Assembly (NCBI GenBank): GCA_019314185.1
Contig: JAFCZU010000114.1
Location: 1 to 16,040, forward strand
Length of the DNA stretch: 16,040 nt
Reading direction: 5' to 3'
Source of the DNA: Deltaproteobacteria bacterium
GTDB taxonomy: Bacteria > Desulfobacterota > Desulfobacteria > Desulfobacterales > ETH-SRB1
Both the position numbers and the translations under genes were made by a program. Of the stretch, positions 1 to 6,974 are shown piece after piece (position 1 is the first letter of the stretch; each line of letters opens with the position of its first letter). The notes beneath the pieces were generated by a model. It made no database searches. It saw nothing but the letters and a program-made list of their open reading frames with translations, and was not told the DNA's origin.

Positions 1-15
1 TTTGAAAAAGAATCT

Positions 16-43
16 GACAGGATAACAGGATAAACAAGATTTT
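16..43. repeat. Intergenic repeat family A, left arm
   Basis: GACAGGATAACAGGATAAAC plus AAGATTTT resembles the left arm of the palindrome at 10345-10414. The related right arm is at 181-207. Confidence 0.7.
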
Positions 44-180
44 ATTTAAAGTGCACAAACAAAGCCAACTCTCATTGTAGCTATCCAGTAAATCATAAAA
101 TATAATCACAACATAAAGAAGGTGTGTATCAAGGTATAAGGATTTAAATTTGGATTAACAGGAAAAGTTTCGATAATTTA

Positions 181-207
181 AATCCTGAATATCTTGTAAA
201 TCCCGTC
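181..207. repeat. Intergenic repeat family A, right arm
   Basis: AATCCTGAATATCTTGTAAA followed by TCCCGTC matches the right arm of 10345-10414 with a few differences. It is separated from the left arm by about 137 nt, so this copy is expanded or decayed. Confidence 0.68.
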
Positions 208-370
208 CAAAAAAATAATATTTAAAAGTGCTAAAGTGTTACCATTTTTCTATCTTTCTGATTTTTTCCATTGGTTTATTATCTTGACCGATTTTTATGG
301 CAATGCAACGACTTGCTTGCGATATGAAAAAAACTTTTCTCTGTCCCCCCTTGGCTCCTAAAGATATCTT

Positions 371-415
371 TTCTCTCGTTTCCCCGTGATGTTTGCCCTG
401 TTGGATCCTCCCGAA
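371..415 (-). repeat. 45-nt direct repeat, copy 1
   Basis: The partner of 1323-1367 in the same orientation. It lies about 20 nt beyond the amidase stop codon, so the two copies bracket the whole amidase locus. Confidence 0.8.
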
Positions 416-437
416 CATGGTGCTAAAGGACGGCGCG

Positions 438-968
438 CTATGCAATCTGCGAAACCTCGTCTATGGCTGCTGCATAAGCTGCTGCCAGGCCATCCAAATC
501 TTCCTGAGCCCTCGCCAAATCACCGTCATTGTCAATAAAAAATGGCTCAGCAATGAGACATGGGGCTTTTGTATAGCGCAAAAGGTGGCCGCCTCTATCT
601 TCAGCCGCCTTTGGCTTTGCTCCTCTGTTGGGCAGTTTTAGATGTTCAACAAGATGATTGACAAAGATTTCGCCCATTTCCCTGCCCTTTTTAGATTTAT
701 GGTAATAAAGAACCTCAGCGCCTGAAGCCTTTCCATTAAAGGCATTGCAATGAAGGCTGATAACAAAATCGGGCTCAAGAGCATTTATGTCGTCTGGTAG
801 CTCCTTGTATGTCCTTCTGTAAACTCGCTGTACTTCTGCATTTCGGATCTTCTTTTCAATGCGGATGGCCAAATCTTCGTTGAAATCGAACTCACTAATG
901 CCCGCCCTTTCGTTAACCGCACCAGGAGAACTTTTCTTGTGCCCAATGACCAGGGCGCAAAGCTTTTT
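438..968 (-). CDS. N-acetylmuramoyl-L-alanine amidase catalytic domain, start in another frame
   Basis: Amidase_3-type zinc hydrolase that cuts the bond between N-acetylmuramic acid and L-alanine in peptidoglycan. Homology begins at about 968: LVIGHKKSSPGAVNERAG with the first zinc His in IGH, then the Glu ligand in ISEFDFNEDLA, the second His in DFVISLHCNAFNGKASGAE, and the catalytic Glu in CLIAEPFFIDNDGD. All four expected residues are present, so the domain itself looks intact. The frame has a stop at 980-978 and no ATG/GTG between that and the motif; the first ordinary start codon (TTG 872) lies after the IGH motif and would give an inactive protein. A one-base change in the upstream A-run would join it to the 913-1302 ORF. 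Last gene of the cluster. It may act as cargo, in host release, or as a wall-cutting accessory. Confidence 0.83.
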   Translation of the reverse strand, partial: KKLCALVIGHKKSSPGAVNERAGISEFDFNEDLAIRIEKKIRNAEVQRVYRRTYKELPDDINALEPDFVISLHCNAFNGKASGAEVLYYHKSKKGREMGEIFVNHLVEHLKLPNRGAKPKAAEDRGGHLLRYTKAPCLIAEPFFIDNDGDLARAQEDLDGLAAAYAAAIDEVSQIA

Positions 969-1302
969 TCGGTTGCCCTATTTCCTGCTCACCTTCCAAC
1001 TCGGACAGACGCTCTTGAATTTCCGTTAAAGAAACGATTCCCTTTTCTGTTAGTCTTTGAATCAAAGCACCCGTTAAACGGAGCAGAGTTTCCACTACCT
1101 GTGCCGAATAGAAAATCTTGCCGGCAAGCTCCCCATGGACCAGGGCTGTTTTCCCTAAGTCTTCATCGGCAACAGGCAGCGCTCCCGATTCAGGTGGCTG
1201 TGGCGCCCCTTTTGGGAGAGTGGTGAGCAGAATCTTCCCGGATTCAGTCTTTAGATAACCATCCGGTCTAAGCGTTCCTATGAGCCAATCTTTCGCCGCC
1301 AT
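913..1302 (-). CDS. N-terminal region of a frameshifted amidase protein
   Basis: 129 codons from ATG 1302, with a strong AGGAGG five nt upstream. Residues 1-110 are unassigned: a beta-rich part (DLGKTALVHGELAGKIFYSA at about 48-67) followed by helices (VVETLLRLTGALIQRLTEKG, LTEIQERLSELEGEQE). From codon 114 onward the reading (ALRPGHWAQEKFSWCG) is the out-of-frame translation of the amidase catalytic motif. If one base were dropped from the six-A run (964-969 on this strand), the frame would pass directly into the amidase, giving a protein of roughly 288 residues. So this is best seen as the N-terminal half of one gene, not an independent cistron. Confidence 0.75.
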   Translation of the reverse strand: MAAKDWLIGTLRPDGYLKTESGKILLTTLPKGAPQPPESGALPVADEDLGKTALVHGELAGKIFYSAQVVETLLRLTGALIQRLTEKGIVSLTEIQERLSELEGEQEIGQPKKALRPGHWAQEKFSWCG

Positions 1303-1529
1303 TTATTCCTCCTAATTTTCCTTTCTTTCGTTTCCCCGTGATGTTTGCACTGTTAGATCCTCTCGAAGGTGAACATGCTAAAATGCTCCAGGATAGGCTA
1401 TTCTCAGTGGTCGTGCCATAATCGCTCCCTTATCATCAAACGATATTATGGCCTCTGCGCATCAGAAAGCTTATCTGTCTGACCCCCATGGTTTTTCTAT
1501 GGTTTTCCGCGCTCTGACCCGTATGCGGT
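1303..1529 (-). other. Intergenic region before the amidase gene
   Basis: No credible ORF. It contains one copy of a 45-nt direct repeat (1323-1367) and a short inverted pair GCCATAAT/ATTATGGC around 1415-1455 with a long loop. No convincing promoter or terminator is seen. Confidence 0.45.
1323..1367 (-). repeat. 45-nt direct repeat, copy 2
   Basis: It matches 371-415 at about 41 of 45 positions by hand alignment, without gaps; the core is TTTCCCCGTGATGTTTGC. It lies about 20 nt before the start of the amidase N-terminal ORF. Confidence 0.8.
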
Positions 1530-1787
1530 TTATGGGTTTACAGGTTGATTAAGATCTCCCTCCGCCTTTAGATCAATATGAACGGATTCTATTCTTTCTA
1601 TCGTTCCATCTGTCTCCACACGATATTCCCCTGGATCTACGAACTGCTCTATTTTTTTGGCTCCTTTAGTCCGGCTATGACGGATCAACTTACCACTTGG
1701 CTCAAAGATCTTAACGGAAGTTTGATTACCTGCCAGATATACTATCACACAGTTTTGTCCTTTTTTAACCTTGCCTGTTTTCTCCAT
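1530..1787 (-). CDS. Small beta-rich protein, function unknown
   Basis: 85 residues, not recognised as a named family. It opens with basic residues (MEKTGKVKKGQN) followed by strand-like segments (CVIVYLAGNQTSVKIFEPSG, KLIRHSRTKGAKKIEQFVDP, GEYRVETDG). The pattern resembles a small beta-sandwich, such as those that present glycine/PGEY turns. No signal peptide or membrane helix. It lies 14 nt behind the DUF6519 gene with an exceptionally strong ribosome binding site, so high copy number relative to the fibre is likely. It could be a fibre-associated subunit or chaperone; both are guesses. The C-terminal tail (LKAEGDLNQPVNP) looks flexible. Confidence 0.75.
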   Translation of the reverse strand: MEKTGKVKKGQNCVIVYLAGNQTSVKIFEPSGKLIRHSRTKGAKKIEQFVDPGEYRVETDGTIERIESVHIDLKAEGDLNQPVNP

Positions 1788-1793
1788 TCTTTA

Positions 1794-1803
1794 TCACCTC
1801 CTT
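1794..1803 (-). promoter_or_regulatory. Near-perfect ribosome binding site
   Basis: AAGGAGGTGA overlaps the stop codon of the DUF6519 gene and stands six nt before the ATG at 1787. It is the longest match to the 16S rRNA 3' end that I found in the window, suggesting strong translation of the small protein that follows. Confidence 0.85.
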
Positions 1804-3109
1804 ATTCAAATTGAGATGCAACGAACCAGATCTCCGAGAACCCACCGGCTTCAACCTTAACAACAATGTATCCGGTTTCAGCGTTTATTGTTCTGTCAAT
1901 TATAAAAAGTTCATCAAATGGAAAGCCTTCTATCTTAAATCTGAAGGTTTTTTCTATAGAATATAGTTTTATTATATGAAGTTCGATGAAAATGGATACA
2001 GCGTTTTTTGTACCGGCAATTCTGAAATTTTTCATTCTTGTTGCTCCAGGAGGAACCGGAATCCCCATATTTCCTACCGCACCTTTTGTACCAGACATTG
2101 AAAAGGCATAATTATGTATGAATTCTTCTGTCCCGGTAAGATATTTCTTGGGCAGAAATGGCAGCCTAACCCATCCCCTTAAGCCAGCAGCAGGGTCGAT
2201 ATTTTTCTTGTCTATCACACCGCCGCCAGCATTGATCTGGGCTACTATTCGGTTATGCCCATCTTGTTTATCTATATCAGCAGCCGTTGTCCCATGAGGA
2301 TTACTGCCGTCATCTTTATGTAAAGAGCTATGTTTGATGCGCTTTCCCTGGCTCCCGTCACGGTGGTCATGTCCTCTACGGCTGAACAGAATCTTGCTCT
2401 CTTCTATCGCCGCATCTGCCTTAACATGATCATTGCCAATCTCCAGGGCGGCCATATTCAAACCGGTAGTGCGTAGATCGGTAATGTCCTGCGGCCGGAT
2501 CATGGCCTCGCCACCTTCCCGGCGCAAACAAGCTAATGGAAAAAAAACGTGACCACGCGGAGGCTCAGGAGGTGGAGCCCCCTCCGCCACACGCACCGCC
2601 CATTCGCGCTTCAGGCGCACGCAGGTCTCTATGCCGATGGCAGGGTTAACCAGATTTTCGACCTCCTCAGCATCAACTTCTCTTTCCCATACGTCCAAAT
2701 AAACAATGTCTTTTCGACCTATGGTTGGAGCCGTTAGCGGCTGTACTGGATCAACACCCCATTTTGCTGCTAAAGCTGGATTATTAAACAAGGGTTGTGC
2801 AGTATATTTCAGATTGCTCTCATTTATCGCATCCCAGCCTTCCACCAGGCAGCGCCCTGCCCCTTCTGGTGTGCCATCACCACCCTTAATCCAAAAATCA
2901 TTTTCTGCCGGTATGGCCTCAATGCAAAATCCATCATTGCCCTTGGGTACGCCGTTGCCCACAAACCACTTCAAAAAGGCCTGGAGTTCGTATTTTCTGA
3001 TATCCTCCTGCTCATTCCAATCAGCATCTACTAACGGCACGCCCTGTTGCAGGCGAACACCCACGTAGTGTTTCAATTTGTCAAACGTATCTCTCGAAAA
3101 GTTGCCCAT
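1802..3109 (-). CDS. DUF6519-type fibre-like protein
   Basis: 435 residues from ATG 3109. The opening MGNFSRDTFDKLKHYVGVRL, QQGVPLVDADWNEQEDI is the signature of the DUF6519 family, common in the fibre region of phage-tail-like clusters. Residues about 235-290 are His/Asp/Gly-rich (GHDHRDGSQGKR, SLHKDDGSNPHGTT, DKQDGHN), as in trimeric fibre shafts, possibly metal-binding. The C-terminus (about 320-435) is a beta-rich domain ending EIWFVASQFE, likely the exposed tip. I chose 3109 because AGGAG lies seven nt upstream; an in-frame TTG at 3124 would place that site inside the gene. The family's function is not established; target recognition is inferred from position. Confidence 0.85.
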   Translation of the reverse strand: MGNFSRDTFDKLKHYVGVRLQQGVPLVDADWNEQEDIRKYELQAFLKWFVGNGVPKGNDGFCIEAIPAENDFWIKGGDGTPEGAGRCLVEGWDAINESNLKYTAQPLFNNPALAAKWGVDPVQPLTAPTIGRKDIVYLDVWEREVDAEEVENLVNPAIGIETCVRLKREWAVRVAEGAPPPEPPRGHVFFPLACLRREGGEAMIRPQDITDLRTTGLNMAALEIGNDHVKADAAIEESKILFSRRGHDHRDGSQGKRIKHSSLHKDDGSNPHGTTAADIDKQDGHNRIVAQINAGGGVIDKKNIDPAAGLRGWVRLPFLPKKYLTGTEEFIHNYAFSMSGTKGAVGNMGIPVPPGATRMKNFRIAGTKNAVSIFIELHIIKLYSIEKTFRFKIEGFPFDELFIIDRTINAETGYIVVKVEAGGFSEIWFVASQFE

Positions 3110-3134
3110 TTTTTTCTCCTTCAAACTAACAGAT

Positions 3135-3674
3135 TTAGAAGTATAATCGCACTACTCTGATAAGAGTAGCAGATACATCTTTATGAATCACTGGATGCCT
3201 GATGCAATCGATCATATACTCATAATAATTAGTGCCATCAAAATATTGCCCAAAGAGGCCAAACTCACGCAACGGATATGAAGAAAGGGGAGCTACGGCT
3301 GGAGGTTCATTGGTTCCCAGTGTGGCCGTGATTTGCAATCTATGGGTTGGTCCAGCTACTTCGGCATCATTCTTATCCAAATAGACTAAATCCAAATCTG
3401 CAACTTGAATTTGAAAAGGATTTGGATCCATTAATTGGGTTACTGAGGAATCGGCTGGCGGTGCTCCTGTGGTATCCCAATCTTTTATCCCTTTACCCAC
3501 GGCAAGATATTGAATACCCTTCGGCTGGTCGTTTTTCATAAACCCGGCCAGCAATATGCGGCATCTATCGACAATCGTATTAGATACCCAACCACTATCG
3601 TGGATAATGTTGTTATTTTGTTCTCTTAGAATGTCGCGATATATACCTTTAATTGAAGTGCCTATGATTTCCAT
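3135..3674 (-). CDS. Small structural protein between tail and fibre genes, probably fibre- or baseplate-associated
   Basis: 179 residues. The start overlaps the end of the gpI-like gene by 13 nt and has a strong GGAGGA nine nt upstream. It opens GTSIKGIYRDILREQNNNII, DSGWVSNTIVDRCRILLAGF, a pattern I associate with tail proteins that begin with a short strand, a 'W-x-S-N-x-I-V' segment and an early helix. Then come LAVGKG, beta-rich stretches and a C-terminal RHPVIHKDVSATLIRVVRLY. No catalytic motif, signal peptide or membrane segment is seen. Position between the wedge protein and the DUF6519 protein suggests a fibre attachment or collar role; this is inference. Confidence 0.75.
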   Translation of the reverse strand: MEIIGTSIKGIYRDILREQNNNIIHDSGWVSNTIVDRCRILLAGFMKNDQPKGIQYLAVGKGIKDWDTTGAPPADSSVTQLMDPNPFQIQVADLDLVYLDKNDAEVAGPTHRLQITATLGTNEPPAVAPLSSYPLREFGLFGQYFDGTNYYEYMIDCIRHPVIHKDVSATLIRVVRLYF

Positions 3675-6103
3675 GGATTATATCCTCCGGCTTCTAAACC
3701 AATGTGCCATGTTCTAAATTTTGTGTCTACTGGGGTTATGGTAAAATCTACGGTATGATGACCTGGATATTCTTCGCTCCAGGAATGAAACCAAATCCAG
3801 TCAGGCGCTTTATCTTTGTAACTATCACTCAGCCCGGGATATACCTCTGTCATGGTGCTGTCAAAAAACTGTTCTTCGATAATCCGCTCTTTCCTCATGC
3901 CGAGATCCGGATGGTCGTAAGTGTAAATATATTCCGGATACACGGCAGGATTGATAATGAAAACAGCCCGGAGTTGAATTGGAAGAAATCGCTTCAAAAT
4001 ACCTTTGACTAATTCCTGGCTTCTGGTGATCAACTGTTGATTTTCGGTCTCCGGTGTGAGATAAAGTCCTATCGTATCGCGGGCGTACCAATTTGACTCA
4101 TCTTTGCCTGTATCGTAGGTGTAAGCTTGGTTATCTTCAAACTTGCCGTGCTCACCAATTCTTTCTCTGTTTCGGACATCAATCCCAGTGGAACCCGAAT
4201 AACGGCTATCAATAGTAGTTGTGCCGGGATAAAATTTGCTCGAATAAGCAATACTTTCATTGGAGCGGAAAAGCAACCGGACACCCCCCTCTCCATCTTC
4301 AAGAATCGTTGGTGCCTTTTTAGTGAAATAACCTGTAGTGGCCGGCGCTTCGGCAGTCCAGTTATCCAGCGCCTTATCAAAGGTTTTGTACCAGATGTTC
4401 CAACTGCCAGTACGATTGGAACTCCAGTAAACAAGAATATTACCTTGACTGTCCAACCTGACAGCGGGTTCCCTATTGTCATATTCTTGCCCGGGGGGTA
4501 TGGGGGACAATTCCGTTTCTGGATTCCATGCGGGGTCGTTGAGGTCGGTATTTGGCTTGGTGCGGTAAATGATATTCCATCCTTCAAGCCCTTTTTGGCT
4601 CCAAAAGACCCAAATTTTTTTGTTTGGATTTGCGGCATCGAAAAAAACGCCTGCAGGTTCTCGATCGGCTGTAAGATCTGAAATGAGCCGTTGTTCTATG
4701 CCCCAGCTTATCCCATTGGACTTGTTGTACCAGATATCCCAATTTCCTTCCCTATGAGAACTCCAAAACAGCCAAATATGTCCTGTGTCATCTTCGAAAG
4801 CAGTAGGTTCCATATCTGATTGTAATACGTTTGGAAATCCAGCGCCAAAGCCTAAACTTAATGCGGCTGTTGAAGCATCAAGATCGATAATTAAAGATGA
4901 GCCTTCCCCTACTGTGTTGGAAATCAACTGAATTTTACCATTTTCTTCGGAAGCAGTCAGGCTGGGCACGTACCTGTTGAGAGCCGCCACGACTTCGGCA
5001 CAGGTAGCATTACCGATGTTTATGAAATCTGCAGATCTGAATGTCACTACCGTTTTTATTGCTCCATCCACATTAATGACCAGTGTTGACCCGTCTGTCA
5101 ATGGGAACAGCTCACCCCTCTGGCTGATGAGTTGGGCTCTTGTGGCGTCTCGTCCAACAGCAAGGATTTTTGTTTTGATATTCCAGGTATTTGAATCGTG
5201 AGAACTGTAAAAAAGCCATGCGTTTCCTGAGCTTGCTTGCAAAGCAGAAGGATACTTATCGATAGTCTCACTCCGAGTAACCCGGTATCCGGGTGACCAT
5301 TTCCCTTGATCGAAAATCTTGTACCAGATGTCCCATTGATCAATACGTTTCTTACGATAGCTATCCCGGTTTCCCTCACGTTTCGTGTGATAAAACAACC
5401 ATGGTCTACGATTAGAGTCCACAAATGAAGAAGGAGCACCACTATAGGCAAAATCCAAGGATACCAATTCGGCATCACACCAGTTTCCATTGACCAACTT
5501 TTGTGACCAAATATTGAGTTGTTCCGGCTCATTAGAGACAAATACATTATGAACGAATTCCTTGATCTGGCTATCCCAATTGGTAAGGCGGTTAACAAAA
5601 GCTCGCAAATTGGCCGCAATGCCAACCGTTTTGTAGAGTTCAGGAGCGTATCGAATTTCGTTACGCTGTGAATTCAAATCCAGACTGGGGTTGGTCTGCC
5701 AGCCAATCCACTGCCCCAACAACGGGAGCAGTGATCCATCACATCGATCCAGGTCTAAGAATTTACGGGTGCCGGCGATAAAACTTCTTATTAAATCCAG
5801 TTGGCCACCCAAGATCTCCATAAAGCGTTGTAGCTCGCCTTTTTGTTCATCCTCTGGTGCAACTGTCCCCGGTTCGGCATAAATTGTGTCATATCGTTTG
5901 TAGATGGCTGGTATGAGGTCGTTTAGCTTATCTCCCATACCATAATTGGAAGTGGCCATAGCGGCAATGCGTGAGGCACGGTTGGTAAAATGTCTAACTT
6001 TCGTTGGATCGGCGTTGTCGTCATAGGTGTAAAAGGTGTAATAGTAAACCGTTTCACCATGTAATTCCTTATCACTAAAATCCATTGTAGATAAGAGTAC
6101 CAT
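3662..6103 (-). CDS. P2 gpI-like tail/wedge protein with inserted beta-propeller repeats
   Basis: 813 codons from ATG 6103. Residues 8-50 finish the Fn3-like domain. Residues about 55-180 match the P2 gpI-like tail family of eCIS clusters (Afp12 position): LIPAIYKRYD, ELQRFMEILGGQLDLIRSFI, LLPLLGQWIGWQ, RNEIRYAPELYKTVG. Residues about 235-625 hold at least six diverged propeller-like repeats with the core W-x-F-x-S...W-[DN]-I-x-Y-[KR] (for example WLFWSSHREGNWDIWY at 444-459 and VYWSSNRTGSWNIWYK at 558-573). Between the second and third repeats is an extra domain of about 90 residues (331-420). Residues 640-720 resume the gpI-like part (SQELVKGILKRFLPIQLRAV). Probably a wedge component displaying a binding propeller. 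The N-terminus lies in another frame upstream. Confidence 0.85.
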   Translation of the reverse strand: MVLLSTMDFSDKELHGETVYYYTFYTYDDNADPTKVRHFTNRASRIAAMATSNYGMGDKLNDLIPAIYKRYDTIYAEPGTVAPEDEQKGELQRFMEILGGQLDLIRSFIAGTRKFLDLDRCDGSLLPLLGQWIGWQTNPSLDLNSQRNEIRYAPELYKTVGIAANLRAFVNRLTNWDSQIKEFVHNVFVSNEPEQLNIWSQKLVNGNWCDAELVSLDFAYSGAPSSFVDSNRRPWLFYHTKREGNRDSYRKKRIDQWDIWYKIFDQGKWSPGYRVTRSETIDKYPSALQASSGNAWLFYSSHDSNTWNIKTKILAVGRDATRAQLISQRGELFPLTDGSTLVINVDGAIKTVVTFRSADFINIGNATCAEVVAALNRYVPSLTASEENGKIQLISNTVGEGSSLIIDLDASTAALSLGFGAGFPNVLQSDMEPTAFEDDTGHIWLFWSSHREGNWDIWYNKSNGISWGIEQRLISDLTADREPAGVFFDAANPNKKIWVFWSQKGLEGWNIIYRTKPNTDLNDPAWNPETELSPIPPGQEYDNREPAVRLDSQGNILVYWSSNRTGSWNIWYKTFDKALDNWTAEAPATTGYFTKKAPTILEDGEGGVRLLFRSNESIAYSSKFYPGTTTIDSRYSGSTGIDVRNRERIGEHGKFEDNQAYTYDTGKDESNWYARDTIGLYLTPETENQQLITRSQELVKGILKRFLPIQLRAVFIINPAVYPEYIYTYDHPDLGMRKERIIEEQFFDSTMTEVYPGLSDSYKDKAPDWIWFHSWSEEYPGHHTVDFTITPVDTKFRTWHIGLEAGGYNPWKS

Positions 6104-6302
6104 CGTAGAAAAAGTTTTTGATATCGCTGGAGAATTGAGGTGGAGAAGCTTCCGGGAAACGTCGCTCCCGCCGCACGATCTTTACGCCCTTAAAGTTGGG
6201 AAACTCATCCTTTGAGGGGTTTTTCCAGGAAAGATTAATCTGGCCGCCACAGGCATTAGGCTCAGCTTTTATCTCTTTCACATACATTGGCTTAGTATCC
6301 AC
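6075..6302 (-). CDS. Fn3-like N-terminal fragment of the gpI-like tail protein
   Basis: 75 codons from GTG 6302; ATG 6287 is an alternative, and neither has a clear ribosome binding site. The sequence IKAEPNACGGQINLSWKNPS, FPNFKGVKIVRRERRFP, FYDGTLIYNG is the first half of a fibronectin-III-like domain. Its second half (DFSDKELHGETVYYYTFYTY) begins the next ORF in the +1 frame within the same bases. Such a domain commonly precedes the P2-gpI-like part in relatives of this protein family. The frame break at about 6087-6090 therefore separates two parts of one gene. Confidence 0.68.
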   Translation of the reverse strand: MDTKPMYVKEIKAEPNACGGQINLSWKNPSKDEFPNFKGVKIVRRERRFPEASPPQFSSDIKNFFYDGTLIYNGF

Positions 6303-6305
6303 CGG

Positions 6306-6974
6306 TTATGATGGTTCTGATGTAATTGGGATGTCCCTTACAAGATGTCCCTTACAAGGGATCTCATACTTTTCGGTTTTAATAATCCCTTGAGACGCAA
6401 TAGCCATGTCCATATCATAACCATAAGCGGTTGATTCATAAATCTTGGCTGGTGTATCTTGAAGAAATTCGGAGATGTTTACAAAATCTACACCTTCAAT
6501 ATTTTCAATGGCTTCATATACCTTACTCAGGTAAACCGGTTGTCCAAAATCCAGCTTCTCAAAATTCAGGACTTCCTCTTGAATCGCCTCTTCGATCTGG
6601 TGCCTTACGTCTGCTTGAAAGTAATAGGACTTTACATTCACCTCAGCCGTGATGTACACGTTTACATATATTGGGTCTTTGATCCGAATCAAAGCCGTCA
6701 TCATTCTTTTGTCTTCAAAATATGCCAACAAATCGGATTCAAGGCGATCTGTTACTATTCCTCCACCAGAAGGGGCAATGTAAAGGTCAATGTAATTCCA
6801 GTTTGCAGCTTCAGCTTTGGCTTTGGCCACGCCAGGAAATAGTTTAGCAAGAGCTACGTAATCTTCCCTGGTTACACCTCGCTGAAGCGATGCAAAAACG
6901 GTTGGTGCAAATTTGACAGCATGTTCAATGGATTCTCTTTCTGCTCCTCCCGTAGCCGCTTCTTCATTTGTCAC
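6306..6974 (-). CDS. Baseplate J/gp6-like protein, C-terminal fragment
   Basis: 222 codons from GTG 6974. It opens VTNEEAATGGAERESIEHAV, then RGVTREDYVALAKLFPGVAK, the conserved middle-to-end part of J-like wedge proteins. It continues with DLYIAPSGGG and the C-terminal alpha/beta domain (YVNVYITAEVNVKSYYFQAD, FGQPVYLSKVYEAIENIEGV). GTG overlaps the TGA of the previous fragment (GTGA), so coupled re-initiation is conceivable, but no ribosome binding site is visible and the protein would lack its N-terminal half. The simplest reading is one J gene interrupted twice. The stop lies three nt before the next start. Confidence 0.8.
   Translation of the reverse strand: MTNEEAATGGAERESIEHAVKFAPTVFASLQRGVTREDYVALAKLFPGVAKAKAEAANWNYIDLYIAPSGGGIVTDRLESDLLAYFEDKRMMTALIRIKDPIYVNVYITAEVNVKSYYFQADVRHQIEEAIQEEVLNFEKLDFGQPVYLSKVYEAIENIEGVDFVNISEFLQDTPAKIYESTAYGYDMDMAIASQGIIKTEKYEIPCKGHLVRDIPITSEPS

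Larger units (their letters stand above)
1..437. other. Non-coding left end of the window with repeats
   Basis: No credible gene. A 68-codon frame at 239-445 on the minus strand overlaps a DNA repeat and the end of the amidase and has no family features. The stretch holds two arms of an intergenic repeat family (16-43 and 181-207) and one copy of the 45-nt repeat. No clear terminator follows the amidase. Confidence 0.55.

Noticed and set aside
239..445. 68-codon frame on the minus strand after the amidase
   Set aside because: It starts inside the amidase end, runs through the 45-nt DNA repeat, and has no ribosome binding site or family features.
964..969. Programmed -1 frameshift at the A-run in the amidase gene
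   Set aside because: The shift needed is +1 and the zero-frame codons (CCG AAA AAA GCT) do not form the usual slippery heptamer; I keep only the general frame-break finding.
4069..4638. Long out-of-frame ORFs on both strands inside the gpI-like gene (also 4127-4681 and 5098-5625)
   Set aside because: These are shadows of the well-supported 813-codon gene, with compositions unlike proteins and no family features.
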